DNA of 21,905 nucleotides from Deinococcus multiflagellatus (GCF_020166415.1 NZ_JAIQXV010000036.1:1-21905); one strand, 5' to 3'; shown: positions 1 to 9,937, counted from the stretch's first letter. Notes: generated by a model not told the origin, from the sequence alone. Numbers and translations: made by a program.

Positions 1-172
1 GCCCTCTCGGGCTTGTTTGGTCTTGCGACCTTGACCGAGTCTGGAGATCTCCGGGGGGAGATCCGCTCGGCACGACCTGTCGGTCGCTCCTGTCATCGTC
101 ATCAGAACCAGATTTTCATGCGTCCCAGCGAGGCCCTTGGGGGCTTTTCGCCTTCGCCCTTCTTCTCGGGCG
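1..172 (-). ncRNA. Structured leader or start of an unidentified transcript (runs off window edge)
   Basis: This stretch lies just downstream of a consensus promoter and reads leftward off the window. Its minus-strand RNA could form several compact hairpins. GCCC-GAGA-GGGC (12-1) and GGTC-GCAA-GACC (30-19) are capped by GNRA tetraloops. GATCTCC-CCCC-GGAGATC (63-46) sits inside a CCGAG/CTCGG stem (70-66 with 39-35), and CGACC/GGTCG lies at 86-73. An 8-bp stem (175-152) begins near the predicted transcript start. Base composition is less GC-rich than the coding regions. A strong promoter with a stable folded leader suits an rRNA or other stable-RNA operon, or a ribosomal-protein leader, but I recognise no rRNA, tmRNA, RNase P or SRP sequence. 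A five-codon minus ORF (119-102) overlaps by one base an open frame (102-1) running off the edge. Both look too weak to call. Confidence 0.35.
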
Positions 173-178
173 AAGAGA

Positions 179-207
179 ACTATATGCCTTCTGCCCAATC
201 CTGTCAA
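179..207 (-). promoter_or_regulatory. Strong sigma70-type promoter firing leftward
   Basis: On the minus strand a perfect -35 TTGACA (207-202) and -10 TATAGT (184-179) are separated by exactly 17 bp. It is the best consensus promoter in the window. It points away from the UbiD gene, toward the left edge, so it must serve a transcript lying mostly outside the window. The start point would be near 172. Confidence 0.85.
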
Positions 208-313
208 CACCTCTGGCGAGACGTGCGGATGAGGGAAGTCGGGAGCGGCCCAGAACAATCCCAGAGCGTGTCTTGAGGGAAGCCTGGCACGGGCACCCAC
301 CTCAAAGCAGGGA

Positions 314-333
314 GGGAGAGGTGACCCTCTCCC
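314..333 (-). terminator. Hairpin downstream of the UbiD gene
   Basis: GGGAGAGG (314-321) and CCTCTCCC (326-333) form a perfect 8-bp stem with a TGAC loop, about 15 nt past the UbiD stop codon. No U-run follows on the minus strand, so it is at best a weak or factor-assisted terminator, or an mRNA 3'-end stabiliser. Confidence 0.4.
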
Positions 334-348
334 CCCTTGTCGACCTGC

Positions 349-2187
<1,839 letters not shown>

Positions 2188-2194
2188 GCCCTGG

Positions 2195-2200
2195 AGTGTA
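2195..2200 (-). promoter_or_regulatory. -10 box of leaderless UbiD gene
   Basis: TACACT on the minus strand ends 7 nt before the ATG at 2187. No Shine-Dalgarno sequence is present. I see no good -35. Confidence 0.6.
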
Positions 2201-2294
2201 GGGGGCCGGGGCCGGGGCAACCGTACCCGCCCGCCCGCTGTGCGCGCTGAAGGCTGTCCTCCTTCCGGGGGACGCCACGGCCGGCCGGCACCAC

Positions 2295-2300
2295 TACGGT
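2295..2300 (+). promoter_or_regulatory. -10 box of leaderless DUF4173 gene
   Basis: TACGGT ends 6 nt before the ATG at 2307. There is no Shine-Dalgarno, so translation probably begins at the 5' end of the mRNA. Confidence 0.6.
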
Positions 2301-2306
2301 GCATTC

Positions 2307-3917
2307 ATGACCCCAGACGAGAGCCCCGCCGATGCGCCCGGCCCCGCTTCGCCCCCTGGTCCGTCTCCGCTGGCCCCAGCCGACTGGAGCGCCGCGCCCC
2401 CGGCCACGCCCCGGCCTGACCGGGCCGCCACCCCGCTGCTGGCCGCGCTGGGCCTGGGGCTGGCCGCCCACCTGCTGACCTGGCGCGCGGGCGCGCTGGG
2501 CCTGAACGCCGCCCTGTGGCTGACCCTGTTTCTGGCCGCAGGCGTGTGGGGCACGCTGCGCCGGGCCCAGCCCCTGAGCCGCGCCGGGGTGACCCTGCTG
2601 GGTGTGGCGGCGCTGTTCGGCGTCACGCTGGCGGTGTGGGACGCGCCCCCGGAACTGAGCCTCCTGAACGCGCTGGCCCTGCTGAGCGCCCTGACGCTGG
2701 GCGCGGCCTTCCTGCGCTTTCCCGAACTGGGGCAGGCCGCACCGGGGCGGGTGCTGGGCGCGCTGTTCACGGGGGGGCTGCGCTTTATGTACGGCCCCTT
2801 TGCGCTGCTGGAACGCTTTCCCTGGGCCCGCGTGCGCCCGGCGGCGGAGCAGGGCCGTCAGGCGGGCCGCCTGGGGGTGGGCGTGGCCCTGGCGCTGCCG
2901 CTCCTGCTGATCTTTGGCGCCCTGCTGAGCAGCGCCGACGCCGGCTTTGCCCACGCGCTGGGGCACCTGTGGCTGCCCAGCCAGCAGCTGGACGAGGTGT
3001 TCACTTCGGGCCTGACCCTGGCCCTGTGGTGCGGCTTTGCAGGCGCCCTGACCTACCCGGCCCTGATGGCCCTGCGCCCCAGCCTGTTTCCCCGGGCGGG
3101 TGACCCGGGCCGCCTGGGCCTGATTGAGGTGGGGGTGCCGCTGGGGACCCTGGCGCTGCTGTTCGTTACTTTTGCGGCCCTGCAACTGCCCACGCTGCTG
3201 GTGGGCGCGCTGCCAAGCGGCCAGACCTATGCCAGTTACATTCGCCGGGGCTACGGGGAACTGATGACGGTGGCCTTCCTGACCCTGAGCGTGCTGCTGG
3301 CGGCGCACAGCCTGCTGGCCCCGGGCCTGCGCCGCAGCCTGCCCTACCGGGCGCTGAACGCGGCGGTGCTGCTGCCGCTGCTGGTGATTCTGGCGGGCGC
3401 CGCGCAGCGCTGGGGGCTGTACACCCAGGCGTACGGCCTGAGCACCATTCGCGTGCTGGGCGCCGCCTTTCTGGTGTGGGTGACCCTCACGCTGGGCTGG
3501 CTGGCGCTGTGCCTGTGGCAGGGGCGCGCCGGGCGCTTTGCCTTTCCCGCGCTGCTGCTGGGCTTTGGCCTGCTGCTGGGCACCACCGCCCTGAACCCCG
3601 GCGCGCTGATTGCCACCCACAACCTGCACCGCCAGACCGCCGCCGTGACCAACGACCTGCGCCGCACCCCGCAGCAGGCGAACGCCTGGGACCTGCTGAA
3701 CCTGGGGGCGGGCGCGGTGCCCGCCATCGTGGCGAACCTGGACGTGCTGGCGCCGGGCTGCGGCCCTGCGGCCAACTGCGTGACGCCGCAAACCATCATT
3801 GACGACCTGCATGACCGCTACGACGCCCCGCGTGATCCCCGGGCCTGGAACCTCGCTTACGCCCGCGCGCACGCACTCGTACAGGGCCTGCCGCCCCGCA
3901 GCCCCTTTAGCCGGTAA
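2307..3917 (+). CDS. DUF4173/DUF4153-type polytopic membrane protein
   Basis: 536 residues. A Pro/Ala-rich cytosolic head of about 45 residues is followed by around ten to twelve hydrophobic segments up to about residue 425, then a soluble tail of about 105 residues. Features I associate with the DUF4173 family are YIRRGYGEL (311-319), LYTQAYGLS (371-379) followed by a helix, and an NPGALIATHNL segment (430-440) opening the tail. The tail holds two Cys in GCGPAANC that might pair. The function of the family is not established, and no neighbour suggests one. The ATG at 2307 is fixed by the TACGGT box just upstream and by the absence of any earlier in-frame start near it. An intrinsic terminator follows within 20 nt of the stop, so it is probably a single-gene transcript. 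Confidence 0.85.
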   Translation: MTPDESPADAPGPASPPGPSPLAPADWSAAPPATPRPDRAATPLLAALGLGLAAHLLTWRAGALGLNAALWLTLFLAAGVWGTLRRAQPLSRAGVTLLGVAALFGVTLAVWDAPPELSLLNALALLSALTLGAAFLRFPELGQAAPGRVLGALFTGGLRFMYGPFALLERFPWARVRPAAEQGRQAGRLGVGVALALPLLLIFGALLSSADAGFAHALGHLWLPSQQLDEVFTSGLTLALWCGFAGALTYPALMALRPSLFPRAGDPGRLGLIEVGVPLGTLALLFVTFAALQLPTLLVGALPSGQTYASYIRRGYGELMTVAFLTLSVLLAAHSLLAPGLRRSLPYRALNAAVLLPLLVILAGAAQRWGLYTQAYGLSTIRVLGAAFLVWVTLTLGWLALCLWQGRAGRFAFPALLLGFGLLLGTTALNPGALIATHNLHRQTAAVTNDLRRTPQQANAWDLLNLGAGAVPAIVANLDVLAPGCGPAANCVTPQTIIDDLHDRYDAPRDPRAWNLAYARAHALVQGLPPRSPFSR

Positions 3918-3934
3918 GCGCTGCTGCCCCCAAA

Positions 3935-3966
3935 GCCGCCTGGACAGCCCCCAGGCGGTCTTTTTT
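3935..3966 (+). terminator. Intrinsic terminator after the DUF4173 gene
   Basis: CCGCCTGG (3936-3943) pairs perfectly with CCAGGCGG (3951-3958) around a 7-nt loop, extended by a G:U pair, and TCTTTTTT follows at once. This is a textbook rho-independent terminator 18 nt after the stop codon. Confidence 0.9.
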
Positions 3967-4111
3967 GCCGCCGATCATGCCTGACTACCGCCTGACCGCC
4001 AGCGATCATGGGCCGCTCACGGGGGGGCGCGTACCTTTGCCCTATCAGCGCCGGGGTACCGCCCGCCCAGCCGCTGTTTTCCCCCCCCGCCCCTCCGCCC
4101 TTTTTCCCACC

Positions 4112-4116
4112 AGGAG
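4112..4116 (+). promoter_or_regulatory. Ribosome binding site of the small secreted protein
   Basis: AGGAG lies 8 nt before the ATG at 4125 and decides this start over upstream in-frame codons. The preceding stretch from 3967 is C-rich, with no clear promoter. TACCTT at 4032-4037 is a possible -10. Confidence 0.65.
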
Positions 4117-4124
4117 CCCCCACC

Positions 4125-4595
4125 ATGACCACCCTGCCCCGCTTGGCCCGCCCCCAGACCGCCGCCCTGACCCCCCGCACCTTCTCGCCGCTGCTGGCCG
4201 CGCTGGCCCTGGGCACCCTGATGGTGCCGCAGCGCGCCCTGGCCGCCCCCGCCGACATGGTGGGCACCTGGGTGAACGGCAACGTCACCACGAACGGCAT
4301 CACCCGCATCAATGTGACGCGCAACGCGGCCGGGCAGCTGAGCGTGCAGGTCTTTGGCCGCTGCCACCCCAACGACTGCGACTGGGGCCAGGCCCCCGCG
4401 CTGACCTACGGCCTGACCGTGAGTGACAGCAACCACTTCACCGCCAGCGCGGTGTTTACCAAGGGCTTTGCCAACACGGTGCTGGTGATGAACTTTGGCA
4501 AGGGCCGCCTGGACGTGCAGGCCTTGACCCAGTTCACCGACGGCAGTGGCCGCCAGAACTACGCCACCCGCGAGACCTTTGCCCGCTACCGCTGA
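4125..4595 (+). CDS. Small secreted protein with GTWVN / CHPNDCDWG motif, function unknown
   Basis: 156 residues. The N-terminal segment has basic residues, a hydrophobic stretch (about 22-34) and an ALA-A cleavage site after residue 40, so the mature protein has about 116 residues and should be exported by Sec. The mature part begins ADMVGTWVN and contains a FGRCHPNDCDWG motif (two Cys likely to pair) and a TDGSGRQNYATRETF tail. I recall similar small secreted proteins with G-x-W and CxPxxCDWG patterns in other bacteria, but no function or name. The fold is probably all-beta. The start at 4125 has AGGAG (4112-4116) 8 nt upstream and a proper signal peptide, and longer in-frame starts add a proline-rich stretch with no signal. 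This is one of the few genes here with a Shine-Dalgarno. Confidence 0.75.
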   Translation: MTTLPRLARPQTAALTPRTFSPLLAALALGTLMVPQRALAAPADMVGTWVNGNVTTNGITRINVTRNAAGQLSVQVFGRCHPNDCDWGQAPALTYGLTVSDSNHFTASAVFTKGFANTVLVMNFGKGRLDVQALTQFTDGSGRQNYATRETFARYR

Positions 4596-4837
4596 GCCCT
4601 GGGAACGCGCCTCTCCCTCCCCCCGTACTGAAGAGGCAGGTGGATGATCCCCCACCACGCTTCCCTTTCCCCTTTCCGCACTCTGCTCTGGCCCTGGCCC
4701 GCCCGATCCCGGCGCGCCGGGGCCGGTGGCTGTGTGGACCAGCAGCTGTGTGGGCCAAGTCGGTGCCCAGTTGTTGGCTGGGCGCTGCGTCCATCCAGGC
4801 CGGGCGCTGGCCGCGCGGGGGCGTTACGCTGGCGCAC
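4596..4837. other. Intergenic stretch, little recognised
   Basis: This gap of about 240 bp lies between two same-strand genes. I see no terminator with a U-run after the secreted-protein gene. The only clear signal is the -10 box at its right end. Open frames crossing it lack a coding look. Confidence 0.5.
4825..4830 (+). promoter_or_regulatory. -10 box of leaderless M24 peptidase gene
   Basis: TACGCT ends 7 nt before the ATG at 4838. The identical hexamer and spacing occur before ppk2. No Shine-Dalgarno is present. Confidence 0.6.
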
Positions 4838-6076
<1,239 letters not shown>

Positions 6077-6118
6077 GGGCCTCGCCCCTCCCCCATGCCA
6101 ACGGTTCAGAAAAGCACC

Positions 6119-6128
6119 GAAACGTTTC
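6119..6128. promoter_or_regulatory. Orphan LacI-type operator core
   Basis: GAAACGTTTC is a perfect 10-bp palindrome, identical to the core of the operator at 17017-17030. It lies about 160 bp before the SDR start and has no regulator gene next to it. Confidence 0.4.
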
Positions 6129-6163
6129 CATTCCCGGTGTAAAGCCCTTTCTTCGCTTCTCGC

Positions 6164-6195
6164 TTCGCTCGATTGATCTGAAGATCAACAGCGAA
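6164..6195. repeat. Imperfect inverted repeat, two 6-bp stems
   Basis: TTCGCT (6164-6169) pairs with AGCGAA (6190-6195). Inside, TTGATC (6173-6178) pairs with GATCAA (6183-6188) across TGAA. Its role is unknown. Confidence 0.55.
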
Positions 6196-6273
6196 CGACT
6201 TAAGCGGCCCTTTTCCATGAGACCGGCTTAAAGAAACGCTCAGGCTCTCTCTCCTCCCCCACCGCCCACCCGT

Positions 6274-6279
6274 TACCCT
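6274..6279 (+). promoter_or_regulatory. -10 box of leaderless SDR gene
   Basis: TACCCT ends 5 nt before the ATG at 6285, with no Shine-Dalgarno. Confidence 0.55.
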
Positions 6280-6284
6280 GGGGT

Positions 6285-6962
6285 ATGGCGAACCTCGGCT
6301 CCTCTACGATCATGCTGACGGGCGCGGGCGGCGCCCTGGCCACCGCCATTGCCCAGGAACTCGACGACGCGGGCGCGCAGATGGTGCTGGTGGGCCGCGG
6401 CGAGGCCCTGGAGCGCGCCGCTGACCGCTTTCCCGCCACCGAAGTGCTGGACCTGGACCTGACCCAGGACAGCAGCGTGGAGGCCCTGCGCAAGGTCAAG
6501 GTGGACACCCTGATTCACACGGTGGGCGCCTTTGCCATGCAGGACATCCACAAGGCCACCACCCAGGACCTGCGCGCGATGTTCGACACGAACATGACCA
6601 CCCTGTTTCACGCCGTGCAGGGCGTGCTGCCCCACATGCTCAAGCAGAAAGACGGCCTGGTGATGGGCGTGAGCGCTGGGCAGGCCGCCCGCCTCAGTGG
6701 CCCCAAGTCGGCCCTGTACACCGCCAGCAAGGCCGCTGTATCGGCCTACGTGCTCAGCCTGCACGACGAACTGAAGGCCAAGGGCGTGCGCGGCATGGTG
6801 CTCTACCCCATGGGCGCCATCGACACCCCCGCCAACCGCGACGCCGGCCTGAGCTGGGAAACCATGATTGACCCGCGCGGCCTTGCCAAGAGCGTGGCCC
6901 ACGCCCTGACCCGCCCCGACCGGGCGCACATCACGGAGATCAAGGTGTATCCGGATGTGTGA
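6285..6962 (+). CDS. Short-chain dehydrogenase/reductase (SDR)
   Basis: 225 residues, a compact classical SDR with an NAD(P)-binding Rossmann fold, cytosolic. The cofactor loop is TGAGGALA (12-19), a variant of TGxxxGxG. The active-site set is complete: Asn103 (DTNM), Ser130 (GVSAG), Tyr145 and Lys149 (YTASK). The usual NNAG strand motif is replaced by HTVGAF (78-83), so the substrate may be unusual. The acidic end of the second strand is absent, and Arg38 after VLVG could favour NADP(H), but this is an inference. A YPMGAIDTPAN segment follows the active site, as in typical SDRs. Substrate unknown. It is transcribed alone, and a large hairpin terminator lies about 70 nt past its stop. Confidence 0.88.
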   Translation: MANLGSSTIMLTGAGGALATAIAQELDDAGAQMVLVGRGEALERAADRFPATEVLDLDLTQDSSVEALRKVKVDTLIHTVGAFAMQDIHKATTQDLRAMFDTNMTTLFHAVQGVLPHMLKQKDGLVMGVSAGQAARLSGPKSALYTASKAAVSAYVLSLHDELKAKGVRGMVLYPMGAIDTPANRDAGLSWETMIDPRGLAKSVAHALTRPDRAHITEIKVYPDV

Positions 6963-7034
6963 GGGGGGAGGCGGGTGGCAGGGAGCGGGGTGCGGGGAAA
7001 GAAGGGTGTAGGAAGTGGGTTGTAGGGAGTGGGA
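6961..7034 (+). repeat. G-rich tract with a 14-nt tandem repeat
   Basis: Immediately after the SDR stop the plus strand has about ten runs of three or more G within 73 nt. At its right end TGTAGGAAGTGGGT (7007-7020) is repeated with two changes (7021-7034). The tract could form a G-quadruplex. Confidence 0.6.
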
Positions 7035-7090
7035 ACAGACAAAGAAAAAGGCGAGTGGCGTGTTTGCCCTCGCCTTTTTCTTTGTCTGTT
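7034..7090. terminator. Bidirectional intrinsic terminator with 22-bp perfect stem
   Basis: The arms at 7034-7055 and 7069-7090 are perfect reverse complements over 22 bp with a 13-nt loop. The loop-proximal part is GC-rich (GGCGAG/CTCGCC) and is followed on the plus strand by TTTTTCTTTGT. By symmetry the minus strand also reads a U-rich tail. It can end the SDR transcript and, from the other side, the convergent M20 transcript. Confidence 0.9.
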
Positions 7091-7276
7091 CAAAAGTAGA
7101 ACCTTCTGGGCCGCACCAAGCCTTCTTGCCCCGTACCGCCCAGGTCCAGACGAAGCCGTCGTGCCCGAAGGGCGCGGGCGTAAGCCGATGGGCGGAGGCG
7201 GACCACGGCGTACGACACGGGGCGAAGGAAGGCCGCCCCACACCGTCAGTCAACGTTGCCCAGTGCGAACGTTGCT

Positions 7277-7303
7277 CCCCCCTGCCCCTCCGGGGTAGGG
7301 GGG
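7277..7303. repeat. C/G-run hairpin upstream of the M20 stop side
   Basis: CCCCCCTGCCCC (7277-7288) and GGGGTAGGGGGG (7292-7303) pair over 12 positions with one mismatch (wobble in RNA) around a TCC loop. No U-tract follows. The remaining 7091-7333 holds nothing else recognisable, apart from AACGTTGC repeated at 7252 and 7269. Confidence 0.6.
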
Positions 7304-7333
7304 CTGGGGGGGTGGGGCTACACAGAGAAGGGG

Positions 7334-8686
7334 TTAAGCAGGCCCATCCCCCAACGCCCCCAAAAACGCCGCCGCAAACCGAACCCCATTCTCGAAATCC
7401 CGCCGCAGAATATTCTCGTTCGGCGCGTGCACCCGCCCCCCCACATTCCCAATCCCCAGCGCCACCACCGGCGCCCCCACATGCCGCATGAATGGGTACA
7501 TGGGCCCGCTGCCCCCACTGCTGGGGTTAAGAATCGGCGCCTGGCCGTGAACCTCCTGCGCCACCCGCACGGCCGTCTGCACAAACGGATGGGCCAGGTC
7601 GCTGCGCGCCGGGTGCTGGTGGCTTTCGAGTTCCACGATCTCAATGTCCCCGAAGCCCTGGGCGTCCAGATGGGCCCGCAGCAGCGCCACCACCCGCTCC
7701 GGGTCCTGGTCGGGCACCAGTCGGAAGTCCAGCTTGACCATGCCGGCCGCCGGCAGCACGGTTTTGCTGCCCTCGCCGCCGTAGCCGCCGTGAAAGCCGT
7801 TGACATTCACCACGGGCTTCAGGTTCAGCCGCGTGTGGTACTCCCCGCTCTCCCCCAGCGGGCGCGTGACCGCGTAGGTGTCGCGCAGGGCCTCACCGCT
7901 GCCGGGCAGGCGCGCAATAGCGGCCAGATCGGCCTCGCTGGGGGGGCGCACGTCGTCGTGAAAGCCGGGGATCAGCACGGTGCCGTCGGCGCCCCGCAGC
8001 GAGGCCACCACCGCTGCCAGTCGCCACAGTGGATTGTCCACCACCGCGCCATTGCTGCTGTGCAGGTCGCTGCCCGCCACCACGCAGCGCAGTTCCACGC
8101 ACACGATCCCCTTCAGGCCCGCGTACAGCACCGGGCGCCCCTCGGGGGTAATAGCCCCGAATTCCCACCACACGCCGTCGGCTTTCAGGGCCTCGGCGTG
8201 CTCGGCCAAGAAGGCTTCCAGGCTGGGGCTGCCCACCTCTTCCTCGCCTTCAATCAGCCACTTCACCTTCAGGGGCAACTGGCCGCCACGCGCTGCTTTC
8301 AGCGCCCGCAGGCCCGCGAGGCGCGACACCAGCTCGCCCTTGTCGTCGCTGGCGCCGCGCCCGTAGAGCCGCCCGCCCTGCTCGGTCAACTCAAAGGGCG
8401 GCGTGTTCCACAGGTCCAGGGGGTCCTCGGGCTGCACGTCGTAGTGGTTGTAGATCAGCAGGGTAAAGGGGCCCTCGCCCGCCTCGGCCACCAGCACCGG
8501 GGCCACTTGCCCGGGAAAGGCGCGCACCGTAAAGCCCTCGGCCTCCAGCAGGGCCGTGACGGCCCCGGCGGTTTCAGGCAGGCAACGCCCCTGCGCCGAC
8601 ACGCTGGGCAGCGCCACCAGGGCGGCGAGGTCGCGCAGGCCGCGTTCAATCTGGGCCTCAAGGTCAGCCGGGCGGGGATGGGTCAT
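7334..8686 (-). CDS. M20-family metallo-dipeptidase
   Basis: 450 residues, the usual length for the M20 dipeptidase/carnosinase-like group, which hydrolyses dipeptides with two zinc ions. Motifs occur in order: His81-x-Asp83 (NHYDVQPEDP), the bridging Asp in GRGASDDKG (Asp114/115), the catalytic pair in EGEEEVGS (Glu149, with Glu150 as ligand), Glu175 where the third acidic ligand is expected, and His420 in GRVHAPNEN. The dimerisation (lid) domain lies roughly between 195 and 310. No signal peptide, so cytosolic peptide turnover is likely. The ATG at 8686 is supported by TAGCCT 6 nt upstream. The gene is divergent from a LacI-type regulator (213 bp between starts), but its own promoter lies outside the operator at 8758. 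Control by that regulator is therefore possible but not indicated. Confidence 0.92.
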   Translation of the reverse strand: MTHPRPADLEAQIERGLRDLAALVALPSVSAQGRCLPETAGAVTALLEAEGFTVRAFPGQVAPVLVAEAGEGPFTLLIYNHYDVQPEDPLDLWNTPPFELTEQGGRLYGRGASDDKGELVSRLAGLRALKAARGGQLPLKVKWLIEGEEEVGSPSLEAFLAEHAEALKADGVWWEFGAITPEGRPVLYAGLKGIVCVELRCVVAGSDLHSSNGAVVDNPLWRLAAVVASLRGADGTVLIPGFHDDVRPPSEADLAAIARLPGSGEALRDTYAVTRPLGESGEYHTRLNLKPVVNVNGFHGGYGGEGSKTVLPAAGMVKLDFRLVPDQDPERVVALLRAHLDAQGFGDIEIVELESHQHPARSDLAHPFVQTAVRVAQEVHGQAPILNPSSGGSGPMYPFMRHVGAPVVALGIGNVGGRVHAPNENILRRDFENGVRFAAAFLGALGDGPA

Positions 8687-8692
8687 ACGGTG

Positions 8693-8698
8693 AGGCTA
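8693..8698 (-). promoter_or_regulatory. -10 box of leaderless M20 gene
   Basis: TAGCCT on the minus strand ends 6 nt before the ATG at 8686. No Shine-Dalgarno. Confidence 0.6.
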
Positions 8699-8757
8699 CG
8701 GCATGGTCTCTAGGGCGCGGCCCAGCCTGACCGGACACCCCTGTACACACCCTCCAT

Positions 8758-8773
8758 TTGACAACGTTTTCAA
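8758..8773. promoter_or_regulatory. LacI-family operator 1
   Basis: TTGACAACGTTTTCAA is a 16-bp palindrome with one mismatched pair. It differs by one base from the perfect copy before the GH81 gene. Its left half is also the -35 TTGACA of the regulator's promoter, so a bound repressor would block RNA polymerase. Confidence 0.8.
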
Positions 8774-8786
8774 CTGGGGGTAAGCT
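8758..8786 (+). promoter_or_regulatory. Promoter of the LacI-type regulator gene
   Basis: TTGACA (8758-8763), a 17-bp spacer and TAAGCT (8781-8786). The predicted start near 8793 gives a leader of about 105 nt, so this is not one of the leaderless genes. Confidence 0.7.
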
Positions 8787-8899
8787 CACCCTACAGACCT
8801 CAATTCAGTCGCCGTGGGCCGCCGGGCCCCTGTTGCCAGTCGAGGGGGTCCTCAATATGGCCGGCTGCCTCTGCGCCGCATTCGGAGCACACTGTCCCC

Positions 8900-9919
8900 A
8901 TGACCAGAAACGTCACCATCAAAGACATTGCCCGGGCAGCGGATGTGTCCATCAGCACTGTTTCGCGCACGCTGAACGGCTCCTCGGCGGTGGCCGAGGC
9001 CAAGCGGGTGCGGGTGCTGGCCGCCGCCGAGCGCCTGGGGTACGAGCCCAACGTGGCCGCCCAGGGGCTGGTGCGGGGCCGCTCCATGACCATTGGCGTG
9101 CTGACCCAGGACATCGCCAGCCCCTTTTACAGCGAGGTGGCGCGCGGCATTGACGTGGGCTTTGCGGGCAGCGGCTACCAGCCCATTTTTGTGAACGGCC
9201 ACTGGCAGATTCAGGACGAGTCGGCGGCGATCACCGCGCTGATCCGGCGGCAGGTGGACGGCCTGATCATCCTGGGTGGCCGCCTGGGCGACGCGCAGCT
9301 GGCCGACCTGCATGCCCGCTTTCCGCTGGTGCTGGTGGGCCGCCGGGTGGCGGGCCTGGAGGGTGCCTGCCTGAGCGTGGACAACGTACAGGGCGCCTTT
9401 CTGGCCACCAGCCACCTGATTCAGCTGGGCCACCGCCGAATTGGGCATGTGACGGGCGTTCCCAGCCAGCGCGACGCCGTGGACCGTCTGGAAGGCTACC
9501 GGCTGGCCCTGGCCGAAGCCGGGCTGGCCTTTGACCCCCGGCTGGTCTTCGAGGGCGATTTCAGCGAGTCGGCGGGCATTCAGGCGGTGGAACACTGGCT
9601 GGGGCAGGGCGCGGCGCTCTCGGCCATCTTTACCGCCAACGACCAGATGGCCTACGGCGCCCGGCTGGGCCTGTACCGGCGCGGCATCCGCGTGCCCGAA
9701 GACATCTCGCTGATCGGCTTTGACGACCTGCCCGCCTCGCAGTTCACGCTGCCGCCCCTCACCTCGGTGCATCAGCCGCTCTTCGAAATGGGCGAGCAGG
9801 CTGCCCGCACGGTTTTGCACCGCCTGCAGACCCCGGATCTGCCCCTCACCCCTCCAGACCTGCCCCTGACCCTCAGCGTGCGCGAATCGGTGCGCTACGC
9901 CCGCCCGCTGCCCCACTAA
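8900..9919 (+). CDS. LacI/GalR-family transcriptional regulator of the beta-glucanase gene
   Basis: 339 residues, standard for the family. The N-terminal helix-turn-helix (VTIKDIARAADVSISTVSRTLNG, about 5-27) is followed by the hinge (VAAQGLVRG, about 52-60, with Leu57 placed to intercalate the operator's central CG). A periplasmic-binding-protein-like effector domain from about residue 64 includes FTANDQMAYG and SLIGFDDLPAS segments. It should act as a dimer. A near-identical 16-bp palindrome lies before this gene and before the GH81 gene that follows 69 nt downstream, so it probably represses both and is released by a sugar, plausibly a beta-1,3-glucan oligomer (inferred from the target). 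The start at 8900 gives the canonical family N-terminus. The only RBS-like sequence is GGAG, 12 nt upstream, which is weak. Confidence 0.92.
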   Translation: MTRNVTIKDIARAADVSISTVSRTLNGSSAVAEAKRVRVLAAAERLGYEPNVAAQGLVRGRSMTIGVLTQDIASPFYSEVARGIDVGFAGSGYQPIFVNGHWQIQDESAAITALIRRQVDGLIILGGRLGDAQLADLHARFPLVLVGRRVAGLEGACLSVDNVQGAFLATSHLIQLGHRRIGHVTGVPSQRDAVDRLEGYRLALAEAGLAFDPRLVFEGDFSESAGIQAVEHWLGQGAALSAIFTANDQMAYGARLGLYRRGIRVPEDISLIGFDDLPASQFTLPPLTSVHQPLFEMGEQAARTVLHRLQTPDLPLTPPDLPLTLSVRESVRYARPLPH

Positions 9920-9937
9920 GCCTGTTCTCCATCCATT

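Larger units (their letters stand above)
6077..6284. other. AT-richer intergenic island with palindromes
   Basis: The 208 bp between the M24 and SDR genes are clearly less GC-rich than the flanks. They contain a 10-bp LacI-type palindrome (6119-6128) and an imperfect inverted repeat (6164-6195). In the repeat TTCGCT pairs with AGCGAA, and inside it TTGATC pairs with GATCAA around TGAA. There is no U-tract, so it is not a standard terminator. No coding frame is convincing. Confidence 0.5.

Noticed and set aside
1..119. Five-codon minus ORF (119-102) and the overlapping open frame 102-1
   Set aside because: Too short to judge, codon third-position GC clearly below neighbours, and no RBS. Mentioned only as a possible leader arrangement.
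13..276. 87-codon plus-strand open frame near the left edge
   Set aside because: No promoter or RBS, no motif, and it lies opposite the structured leader and the consensus minus-strand promoter.
4640..4837. N-terminal extension of the M24 peptidase
   Set aside because: The extra 66 residues are unlike the family, and the -10 box lies within them.
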